Shown: piece after piece, positions 10,401 to 15,359 of the stretch
Position numbering within the stretch: the stretch's first letter is position 1
Layout of the letters: every line of letters begins with the position of its first letter
Translations under genes and position numbers: made by a program
NCBI RefSeq assembly: GCF_009856605.1
Contig: NZ_CP047242.1
Span: 3,292,001 to 3,356,000, forward strand
Direction of reading: 5' to 3'
Length of the DNA: 64,000 nt
DNA from: Trichormus variabilis 0441
GTDB taxonomy: Bacteria; Cyanobacteriota; Cyanobacteriia; Cyanobacteriales; Nostocaceae
The notes under the pieces: model-generated
The model's database searches: none
Told to the model about the DNA's origin: nothing
Seen by the model: the letters and a program-made list of their open reading frames with translations, nothing else

Positions 10401-11935
10401 GTTTATTTATTAACACCTTACCGATGCGGCTGTTGGTTCCTTCCCAAGCGTCACTTTGGTCTTGGCTGAAAGATATCCAAGAGCAAAACTTCACCCAACG
10501 CGATTATGAATACTGCTCCCAAGGACAAATTCACGAATGGAGCGAAGTACCAGGCTCATTACCCCTTTATGAGAGTCTTTTAGTTTTTCAAAACTATCCA
10601 GTTGATCCATCAGTCATACAATCTGCAAACCATGACAACCAGCAATCTCAAGATCGTTCTATAGGAGCGCAAACAAAATATGCCCTTACCATTCTCGTTA
10701 GTCCGACTTCACAGCTAGAGTTTCGCATCATCTATCAGCGATCGCGCTATGATCATCCAGCTATAAACTTAATCTTGGAACATTTTCAGGCTTTATTGAA
10801 TAGCATTGTTGACCTTCCAGAACAGTCTTTGGCAACCCTGATAGCAAGAATTTCGCCAGAACAAGTTCCCCAAGTCCGAGGGCTACCAAAACTTATTCAC
10901 AAAGAACAACGCAAAGCCTTTAATGCACCAAGAAATCTCTGGGAATTCCAACTGGTACAAATTTGGGAAGACATTCTAGGCATTCATCCTGTCAGCGTAC
11001 AAGACAATTTCTTTGAACTTGGGGGTCATTCTCTTCTCGCTGTTCGTCTCGTGTCCCGGATACAAAAACACTTCCAGATAAACTTACCTTTATCTATTTT
11101 GTTCCAATATCCCACCATCGAACAACTATCAAGTTTTCTCGATTCCCCAACAGATACCTTGTCTTGGTCTGCTCTAGTTCCTATCAGAAGCAATGGCAAT
11201 TTATCACCTATATTTTGTGTACATCCTGGCGGAGGAAACGTTCTTTGCTATCACCATCTCGCCTATTATTTGAGTCCAGAAAGACCATTTTATGGGCTGC
11301 AATGTGTTGGTTTAAATCCCAAAAATCAACCTCATACTAGTATTGAACAAATGGCAACTCACTATATAAAAGAGTTACAAACTGTTCAACCTCATGGCCC
11401 TTATTTCCTCTCTGGATGGTCTTTTGGTGGCTTGGTAGCTTTTGAAATGGCACAGCAACTCTCTCGTCAAGGCGAGCAGATAGCTTTGTTGGCTCTACTA
11501 GATACTACACCTCCTGCTCTTAGTTATCGAGGAGAAATAGACTATGCTTTTCTACTAGTTGAGTTATTTAAAGATCAGCTAGAACTCTGTTTAGAAGAAC
11601 TGCGACAATTTGCCCCAGAGGAGCAAATAACTTATGTCGTGGAACAAGCTAAACAGAAAAATATATTTATCGAAACTTTTGATTTTGATCAAGCTCCTCA
11701 TCTGCTGAAAATTCTTCAGATCAATGCTCAAGCACTGCAAAATTACCAACCTCAATCTTATTCAGGCTCTATTGTTTTATTAAAAGCTGCTGAGACTGAG
11801 GAAGACTTTGAATCTAGCTGGAAGCAACTAGTAGAACAGATAGAAACTGTTGTCGTTCCTGGTAATCATATCAGCATGATGTCACCACCTCATATCCAGA
11901 ACCTAGTGCAGAAAATTCAAGATTTTCTGGAATAG
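1439..11935 (+). CDS. Nonribosomal peptide synthetase, C-A-PCP-C-A-PCP-E-C-PCP-TE
   Basis: GTG start with GGAGG at 1424-1428. Domains by approximate residue: TubC-like N-terminal docking 1-55; C1 76-500 (HHIIFDGWS); A1 537-1050; PCP1 (GGHSL near 1097); C2 1164-1620 (HHIVSDGWS); A2 1634-2130; PCP2 (GGDSI near 2175); epimerase 2225-2668 (HHLAVDGVSW); C3 2701-3140 (HHILTDGWS, the type expected after an epimerase); PCP3 (GGHSL near 3196); thioesterase 3245-3498 (GWSFGG, late GNH). My reading of the A1 pocket is D-V-Q-F-I-A-N-V-A, a proline-type code with N for the usual H, fitting proline or 4-methylproline. A2 reads D-A-T-K-I-G-E-V-G, closest to asparagine-type codes. So the expected piece is (methyl)Pro then D-Asn-like. 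The last module lacks an A domain. Two tandem repeat tracts interrupt A1 and C2 in frame. Confidence 0.95.
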   Translation: MNIEQLVFDLNQKGVKLWVEGEQLRANAPKGVLTLETRDLLAKNKAELISLLHEKTTNTNKDLSLITTERPQHLPLSFAQEQLWLLNQLEPNNPFYNEQVALKLHGQLNIVALEQSLNIVVARHEVLRTNFHTINEQPVQVIADSLNLSLPIVDLTHLPVNEREIACQKLASQEANHPFDLVNSPLVRASVIKLTEVEHALLITIHHIIFDGWSMGVLMGELATIYSALCNSSSPNLPELPIQYADFAIWQRQRLQKEALQTQLDYWKQQLKNAPNLLELPTDRPRPAIQTYRGATHYVELSNELSQALTQFSRQEGATLFMTLFTAYATLLHRYTGQDDIVVGTPLANRDRLELEGLIGFFVNTLVLRADLSGNPSFQELLSRVRRVTLQAYTHPDLPFEELVKALQPQRDLSHTPLFQVMFVLENAPTSEAELAGLTLSPLGTQRTTAKFDLTLFIKNTPSGLLAIWQYNTDLFDSSTIERMAGHFVTLLAGVVANPQQQISQLPLLTQVEQQQLLVEWNNTQVNYPPHQSISQLFEEQVQRTPDAVAVEFGNQQLTYSQLNSRANQLAHYLRSLGVKPDVLVGLCVERSLEMVVGLLGILKAGGAYLPLDPEYPTERLSFMLEDAQVSVLLTQQLLLDRLPSYEKAGEQGAGEQGEKLLTTYQAQLVCLDTDWQLISHSSQENPITDVQADNLGYVIYTSGSTGKPKGVAMNQLSLCNLILWQLQNTKISHGAKTLQFAPISFDVSFQEIFSTWCSGGTLLLITEELRRDALALLGLIQEKAVARLFLPFVALQQLAEVAVDSGLVNSHLKEIITAGEQLQITPVIAQWFSQLNHCTLHNNYGPSETHVATNFTLDNSVETWPLLPPIGKPITNTKIYILDNYLQPVPIGVPGELYIGGVSLARGYLKRPELTQEKFIPNPFEQGQGSRLYKTGDLARYLPDGNIEYLGRIDNQVKIRGFRIELGEIEAALSQYRDVQAACIIPREDTPGDKRLVAYVVAHQDSTTTMGELRQFLKAKLPEYMVPSTFVMLDALPLTPSGKLDRRALPAPDLDNEITDKYVAPRNPTEELLAQIWAQVLKVEKVGIHDNFFDLGGHSLLATQLISRIRNVFKVELPLRELFASATISELARSLEQLQQNDLELSAPPIVPRTKNTDLPLSYAQQRLWFLDQFEPNSPSYNIPVALRLVGTLNQAALEQSLQDIIHRHEALRTNFVTVEEKATQVIWGLGTGDWGLGTGDWGLGIISVVDLQHLPTTEQESVLQDLAQEQGQISFNLANEPLIRVTLVVLSETEHALFVCMHHIVSDGWSMGVFVQELAALYDAYSEDRQSPLTPLAIQYADFAIWQRDWLQGDVLQKQLSYWQQQLANAPTLLSLPTDRPRPSVQTFPGAYQEFALSVELTQKLVTLSQEQGCTLFMTLLAAYDTLLYRYTGQSDILVGSPIANRDRLEVEGLIGFFVNSLVMRTNLAGNPSFYELMGRVRDMAMDAYAHQDLPFEMLVEALQPERDLSHTPLFQVMFVLQNTPMSPIELTGLTVTPLVIKGSTAKFDLTLSMQNTDTGLVGAWEYNTDLFDASTIERMAGHFVTLLEGIVTNPQQRISQLPLLTAVEQQQLLVEWNNTQVEYPIDKCLHQLFEEQVQRTPHAVAVEYENQQLTYDQLNRRANQLAHYLQSLGVKPEVLVGICVERSLDTVVGLLGILKAGGAYVPLDPNYPVERLSYMLADSQLPILLTQKHLLKQLPNNQTQTICLDEDWQKLANYSDENPCSQVKSDNLAYIIYTSGSTGKPKGTMIVHRGVVNYLSWCTKAYDVAAGVGSTVNSSLSFDATITSLFSPLLVGAKVLLLPEEEEIEALKTALCSGTKFSLVKITPAHLEILSHLFTSEAVNIQAQAFIIGGEALSEKIASFWKKRAPETKLINEYGPTETVVGCCIYEVEKLGYPGSNIPIGRPIANTQLYILDSHLQPVPIGVPGELYIGGDGVARGYLNRPELTQQKFIPNPFEKSQGSRLYKTGDLARYLSDGNIEYLGRIDDQVKIRGFRIELGEIAAVLNTHPQVKQAVMIVTEDIHGNKRLVAYVVTSDESLSTNQLRQFLKQQLPEYMIPSGFVTLESIPLTPNGKIDRKALPTPDGEIYRESEYVAPRTPIEQTLTNIWQQLLLKEKVSIHDNFFEIGGDSILSIQVVSRAKNAGIQITPKQIFQNQTIAELAQVANTTVSVESKQGVVTGIAPLTPIQHWFFEQNQQDSHHYNQSVLLQVPNNLQSELIAIAVQKLLEHHDALRLKFTSVADEYKQTNQGLDDSVPFTVVDLSSVPKDEQAQTLEKIAAKYQASLDLATGAIMQTVMFNLGNDSDARLLIIVHHLAVDGVSWRILLSDLEEIYQQLITPKPVDLSAKTTAFIDWAEKLNNYAQSATIKDELDYWLNQSWSEITPLPLDYGDIPQENTVGNSDCVSVILSHQETQSLLLSANEAYNTQINDILLSALAISITEWTGNSTVIVDLEGHGREELFADVDLSRTVGWFTSLFPVLLQLPAYKQTGEIIKSIKEQLRAIPHRGIGYGILRYLCKDSNVKEKIQTVPTAEISFNYLGQFDQVQSETGWKFAPETTGSVQSLKQTRNHLLDINALVIDGKLRIEWTYNSHVHARSTVEKLAQSYLQAIASIIEHCQLAENRGFTPSDFPDAQLNQSQLDELLTHFPSHNIESIYQLSPSQQGMLFETLAASASGIHLEQCILNLQTEVDVLAFAKAWQRVSDRHSILRTAFVWENQNEPLQVVLKQVELPLEQQDWRGLSPSQQQEKLETYVSADRLHGFDMTQAPLMRLALFQVASNAYQFVWTSHHILTDGWSTPLIFQEVFALYTAFSKGQDLSLKPSHPYRNYIAWLKQQDLSQAEAFWRNKLQGFKSPTPLGIEAEPMTFSDGEERYGEQKARLSASATAALQSLVRKHHLSLNILVQGVWGLLLSRYSGLEDVVFGATFSGRPPELVGSESMLGLFINTLPMRLLVPSQASLWSWLKDIQEQNFTQRDYEYCSQGQIHEWSEVPGSLPLYESLLVFQNYPVDPSVIQSANHDNQQSQDRSIGAQTKYALTILVSPTSQLEFRIIYQRSRYDHPAINLILEHFQALLNSIVDLPEQSLATLIARISPEQVPQVRGLPKLIHKEQRKAFNAPRNLWEFQLVQIWEDILGIHPVSVQDNFFELGGHSLLAVRLVSRIQKHFQINLPLSILFQYPTIEQLSSFLDSPTDTLSWSALVPIRSNGNLSPIFCVHPGGGNVLCYHHLAYYLSPERPFYGLQCVGLNPKNQPHTSIEQMATHYIKELQTVQPHGPYFLSGWSFGGLVAFEMAQQLSRQGEQIALLALLDTTPPALSYRGEIDYAFLLVELFKDQLELCLEELRQFAPEEQITYVVEQAKQKNIFIETFDFDQAPHLLKILQINAQALQNYQPQSYSGSIVLLKAAETEEDFESSWKQLVEQIETVVVPGNHISMMSPPHIQNLVQKIQDFLE
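3382..3413 (+). repeat. In-frame GGGGAGCAGG-type repeat inside NRPS A1
   Basis: Tract of GCAGGGGA / GCAGGGA units that reads through in frame as EQGAGEQGE between motifs A2 and A3 of the first adenylation domain. The same type of tract is normally intergenic in Nostocales. It sits in a variable surface loop, so the domain may tolerate it. Confidence 0.75.
5123..5178 (+). repeat. In-frame TGGGGAT/TGGGGAC heptamer array inside NRPS C2
   Basis: Eight perfect heptamers (TGGGGAT or TGGGGAC) occupy 56 bases of the second condensation domain, read as repeated WGLGTGD. Compared with C1 of the same protein, the stretch between the QVI and VDL residues is 22 instead of 10 residues. Such heptamer arrays are short tandem repeats typical of intergenic DNA in heterocystous cyanobacteria. 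Confidence 0.9.
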
Positions 11936-11958
11936 ATATCTACTATTGCATCAATACA

Positions 11959-12097
11959 TAACGCGATGTGCAACTTATTTTTGAAACCCCTCTCCAAACC
12001 TCTCCCCGAAGCGGAGAGAGGCTTTGAATCTTGCTCCCCTTCCCTTGCAGGGAAGGGGTTGGGGGTTAGGTTTGAGAGAAAGTCGCACACGGCGTTA
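11959..12097. repeat. MITE-like inverted-repeat element downstream of the NRPS
   Basis: Bounded by imperfect 18-base inverted repeats, TAACGCGATGTGCAACTT and the reverse complement TAACGCCGTGTGCGACTT (15 of 18 match). The inside carries a CCCCTCTCCAAACCTCTCCCC-type core also present in the repeats at 14161 and 33567. A 10-base ATATCTACTA occurs at 11936 and 12099. It may act as a terminator for the NRPS transcript. No coding potential seen. Confidence 0.6.
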
Positions 12098-12200
12098 CAT
12101 ATCTACTAAAAAACAACTGGAAACGTAAATTTACTGTTTCCAAGTTATCAACCAATATCACCAAAAAATCTAACTTCTCCTAGAATGTGAGGCATTTATT

Positions 12201-12998
12201 ATGACTGCTACTTCTCAACAGCTTAAGTCCAAAGTATGGAAAAACAATCAAGAATCTTCCTTAACAACAGAATCTTTAAAAATGCTCTGGGAAAACCAAA
12301 TTCCTTTAATTCGACTCCAGGAATTTGCTACACCCCAAGAGTGTGAAAACTTAGTAGCCCAGGCTCAATTATTTAACTTTGATAGTTATCAAGATGTGTA
12401 TCCTAAAATTGAGCGAATTGGCATCACAGTGTTTGAATATAACCAAATTAGCAAGGCGGGTTATTTTCAAGCAGTAGAACAAGCAACTGAATTAAGAGAC
12501 TTGATTTTGGCAGCCTCTTTTAATCCATTAGAACGCCTAATGGTGAAAATTAGAGAGTGTACAGGCGCGACTGTGCGTATTGCTTCGGAGCTATTATATG
12601 GTGGTTATTATGCAGGACTGATCAGAAAAATAGAGCAGGGTACTCAACTTCATGTTGATTATGCTCCATACGAGCAGTCTGGATGGGAAGTTTGTACAAT
12701 TACTGCTCAACTTTCTTGGAATTTGTATTTGAAGAAAACTGCCAGTAGTCATGGTAAAACGCGTATTTACGATCGCCAATGGCAACCAGGAGATGACCAA
12801 TATAAGCTCGATTCCTACGGCTATAGTGATACAGTCATTGCAGATGCAGACATGATTACTTTCCAACCTCATGTGGGAGATGTGTTCATTTTTAATACGC
12901 GCAACTATCACATTGTTGAGCCGATGGATGGACAACGTATAACTTTCACTTCGGCGATGGGATTACTTCCTAACGGTGAAATTATTTTGTGGTCTTAA
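12201..12998 (+). CDS. 2-oxoglutarate/Fe(II) oxygenase, probable leucine 5-hydroxylase
   Basis: A 265-residue protein with an HxD iron motif (HVDYAP, about residue 152) and a distal histidine and arginine in NYHIVEPMDGQR near residue 235, the facial triad and 2-oxoglutarate contact of the Fe(II)/2OG oxygenases. It lies between an NRPS and the nosE/nosF pair, which convert 5-hydroxyleucine to 4-methylproline. The missing first step is hydroxylation of leucine at C5, done by the LdoA-type dioxygenase in Nostoc punctiforme. The family is seen directly; the substrate is inferred from context. Alternatively it could hydroxylate another residue of the peptide. A GAGG lies about 10 bases before the ATG. 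Confidence 0.75.
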   Translation: MTATSQQLKSKVWKNNQESSLTTESLKMLWENQIPLIRLQEFATPQECENLVAQAQLFNFDSYQDVYPKIERIGITVFEYNQISKAGYFQAVEQATELRDLILAASFNPLERLMVKIRECTGATVRIASELLYGGYYAGLIRKIEQGTQLHVDYAPYEQSGWEVCTITAQLSWNLYLKKTASSHGKTRIYDRQWQPGDDQYKLDSYGYSDTVIADADMITFQPHVGDVFIFNTRNYHIVEPMDGQRITFTSAMGLLPNGEIILWS

Positions 12999-13053
12999 AG
13001 CTGAACCTGAGAAGATAGGAAGCAATTTGGTAAACAGAGTGAGGAAGTAATTT

Positions 13054-14160
13054 ATGCCCAAGGCTGCTGTGATGAGCGCGCCTAACCAACCAGTTGTAGT
13101 GCAACAATTACCAGACCCGATTTTAGAAAAGGGCGGAATCATTGTTGAAACTCTCTATAGTGAAGTTTGTGGCACTGATGTACATTTACTACACGGCCGT
13201 TTAGAGGGAGTACCCTATCCCATTATTCCCGGACACTTCTCAGTGGGTCGTGTGGTAGAAACAGGTGGCGCTGTTAGTGATGTTAATAGTAACTTGATTC
13301 AGCCTGGTGCGATCGCCACTTTTTTGGATGTTCACGAAACCTGTTACAACTGCTGGTATTGTCTAGTGGCTAAAGCATCCACCCGTTGTCCCCAACGTAA
13401 GGTTTATGGTGTCACCTACTCAGCTAAAGAGGGTTTGCTTGGTGGTTGGTCTGAATTGATTTACCTCAAACCAGGAGTGAAAGTTCTCACCCTACCAGCA
13501 GAAGTCTCACCAAAGCAATTCATTGCTGGGGGATGTGCTTTACCCACTGCACTACACGCGATTGATAGGGCGCAGATTCAAATTGGTGATGTAGTAGTAG
13601 TACAGGGTTGCGGGCCTGTAGGTTTGAGTGTGGCAATTTTAGCTTTACTCTCAGGTGCAGGCAAAGTCATTGTTATTGACAAATTTGAGAGTCGATTAGC
13701 CGTTGCCAAATCCTTCGGTGTAGATGAAACTTTGGCCATTAAAGCTGATGATCCACGACAACATATTGAGCGAGTTTTGGAATTAACTAACGGTCACGGT
13801 GCTGATGTGATTATTGAAGCCACAGGTATTCCCATTGCTGTGAAAGAAGGCTTGAATATGACCAGAAATGGTGGTCGTTATGTCATTGTTGGGCATTACA
13901 CAAACACAGGGGAAATTCTCATCAATCCCCACCTAGAAATTAATCTCAAACATATTGATATTCGCGGTACTTGGGGCATTGACTTTAGTCATTTTTATAG
14001 AATGATTGAATTACTTAAACGCCACAGTGATCCGAAAAAAAATATTGCTTGGGAAAATTTAATTAGTCGTTCATATACATTAAATGAGATTAATCAGGCG
14101 TTGACAGATGTAGAGCGTGGCTCTGTATTAAAAGCAGTAATTCAGCCTAATTTATCTTAA
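13054..14160 (+). CDS. nosE: Zn-dependent medium-chain dehydrogenase, NosE-like
   Basis: A 368-residue alcohol dehydrogenase of the MDR superfamily. The N-terminal catalytic domain shows the zinc-binding CGTDVH and GHFSVGRV segments and a structural-zinc-like cysteine set (CYNCWYC, then C further on). The Rossmann part has GCGPVGLSVA near residue 190. In nostopeptolide and nostocyclopeptide clusters the equivalent enzyme oxidises 5-hydroxyleucine to the aldehyde, which closes to 3-methyl-pyrroline-5-carboxylate. It starts 55 bases after the oxygenase and has GAGGAAG before the ATG. The order oxygenase, nosE, nosF, transporter matches known 4-methylproline clusters. Substrate is inferred. Confidence 0.88.
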   Translation: MPKAAVMSAPNQPVVVQQLPDPILEKGGIIVETLYSEVCGTDVHLLHGRLEGVPYPIIPGHFSVGRVVETGGAVSDVNSNLIQPGAIATFLDVHETCYNCWYCLVAKASTRCPQRKVYGVTYSAKEGLLGGWSELIYLKPGVKVLTLPAEVSPKQFIAGGCALPTALHAIDRAQIQIGDVVVVQGCGPVGLSVAILALLSGAGKVIVIDKFESRLAVAKSFGVDETLAIKADDPRQHIERVLELTNGHGADVIIEATGIPIAVKEGLNMTRNGGRYVIVGHYTNTGEILINPHLEINLKHIDIRGTWGIDFSHFYRMIELLKRHSDPKKNIAWENLISRSYTLNEINQALTDVERGSVLKAVIQPNLS

Positions 14161-14403
14161 GCGAGTTCGATAAATTCGGAAGAACCCCTCTCCAAACCTC
14201 TCCCCTGCAAGGAGAGAGGCTTCAAAACTCTAATTTCTCGTTGAGATTTCAAGATATTTAAGCCCCTCTCCGCGTCGGAGCGAAAAGTCTGTAGCTTGCT
14301 TCCCGCAGGGTGCGGAGGTTTCCTCCGATGGCTTCGCCAACGCTAAGAGCGAACAGAACTTTTCAAGAGAGAGGGGTTTGGGGAGAGGTCATCGAATTCA
14401 CGT
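14161..14403. repeat. MITE-like element between nosE and nosF
   Basis: Non-coding element with terminal inverted repeats GCGAGTTCGAT / GTGAATTCGAT and a CCCCTCTCC-rich interior. It starts directly after the nosE stop codon and is bracketed by a 13-base direct repeat TAATTTATCTTAA (14148-14160, 14404-14416), which looks like a target duplication. A second copy lies at 33567-33730. This copy carries an extra nested insertion at 14281-14368. Confidence 0.75.
14281..14368. repeat. Nested repeat inserted within the MITE-like element
   Basis: Aligning this element with the shorter copy at 33567-33730 shows about 88 extra bases after CGTCGGAG. The insert has end-inverted repeats (GAAAAGTCTGT and the complement of ACAGAACTTTTC), contains the common cyanobacterial CTTCCCGCAGGGT and GCTTCGCCAACGCT words, and is flanked by GAG on both sides. 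Confidence 0.65.
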
Positions 14404-14435
14404 TAATTTATCTTAAAAAAATCAGGGGTGCAGCT

Positions 14436-15272
14436 ATGTTGGGAGACTTAAAAATTGCCTTTATCGGCGGTGGTACGATGGGGGAAATGATAATTAGTAG
14501 ATTGTTATCAACAAAAACTGTTGAAAAATCCGAGCTAATTATTGTTAGTGAGCCATATTCTACACGATGCCTTTATTTAGAAAAAGAATATGGAGTACAT
14601 ACCACCAACTGCAATATAGAAGCTGTGCAAGGTGCATCAATTGTGATTTTGGCAGTGAAACCCCAGGTTTTGCCAGAGGTGATGGCTGTACTAAAAGATC
14701 AAATTCCCCCTGATGCTTTAGTAATTAGTATTGTGGGTGGGGCGAGTGTTTCATCTCTTTGCCAAGGCTTAAATCATGGTGCTGTTGTTCGGACAATGCC
14801 CAATATTGCAGTACAAGTTGGTCATGGAACTACAGTCTGGAGCGCATCATCAAATGTGACAGAAATACAGCGATCGCACACCCAAATTATTTTACAAGCA
14901 TTAGGTAAGGAATTTGTTACCCAAAATGAACATTACCTAGATATGGCAACGGCTTTGAGTAGTGCTGGGACAGGATTTGTATTCCTGTACATTGAAGCGA
15001 TGATTGATGCTGGCGTTCAGATGGGCTTAACTCGCATACAAGCCCAAGAACTAACACTACATACCATTGCCGGCAGTGTAGAACTGATGTTGCAAACTAA
15101 CGAACATCCAGCAGTTTTACGCAACAAAGTAACTAGTCCTGGGGGAGTGACTGCGGCTGGTATTTACGAGTTAGAAAAAGGTGGGATGCGAACTAGCATT
15201 TCTAATGCCTTTTCGACTGCTTTAAGCCGCACTCAACAATTAGGTAATATCAGTTGCAGCATTAGTGGCTAG
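14436..15272 (+). CDS. nosF: Pyrroline-5-carboxylate reductase-like, NosF-like
   Basis: 278 residues from the ATG at 14436, with the N-terminal dinucleotide-binding motif IAFIGGGTMGE and the C-terminal P5CR signature region (LDMATALSSAGTGF and SPGGVTAAGI). The length fits the family. An upstream in-frame ATG at 14310 would add 42 residues encoded by the inserted repeat, so it is rejected. The reaction expected is NAD(P)H reduction of 3-methyl-pyrroline-5-carboxylate to 4-methylproline. A general proline-biosynthesis role cannot be excluded, but the position between nosE and a nosG-like transporter argues for the secondary pathway. Confidence 0.88.
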   Translation: MLGDLKIAFIGGGTMGEMIISRLLSTKTVEKSELIIVSEPYSTRCLYLEKEYGVHTTNCNIEAVQGASIVILAVKPQVLPEVMAVLKDQIPPDALVISIVGGASVSSLCQGLNHGAVVRTMPNIAVQVGHGTTVWSASSNVTEIQRSHTQIILQALGKEFVTQNEHYLDMATALSSAGTGFVFLYIEAMIDAGVQMGLTRIQAQELTLHTIAGSVELMLQTNEHPAVLRNKVTSPGGVTAAGIYELEKGGMRTSISNAFSTALSRTQQLGNISCSISG

Positions 15273-15359
15273 GCTAATTTTTTCGGTAATTATCTCTGAT
15301 TATTCAATACTAAAAAATAGTATATCCAACTCTCAAATATTTCACTTGATTTCTCAAAT

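Noticed and set aside
14310..14435. N-terminal extension of the NosF-like protein (MRRFPPMASP...)
   Set aside because: The extra 42 residues are encoded by the inserted repeat; the dinucleotide-binding motif starts right after the ATG at 14436.
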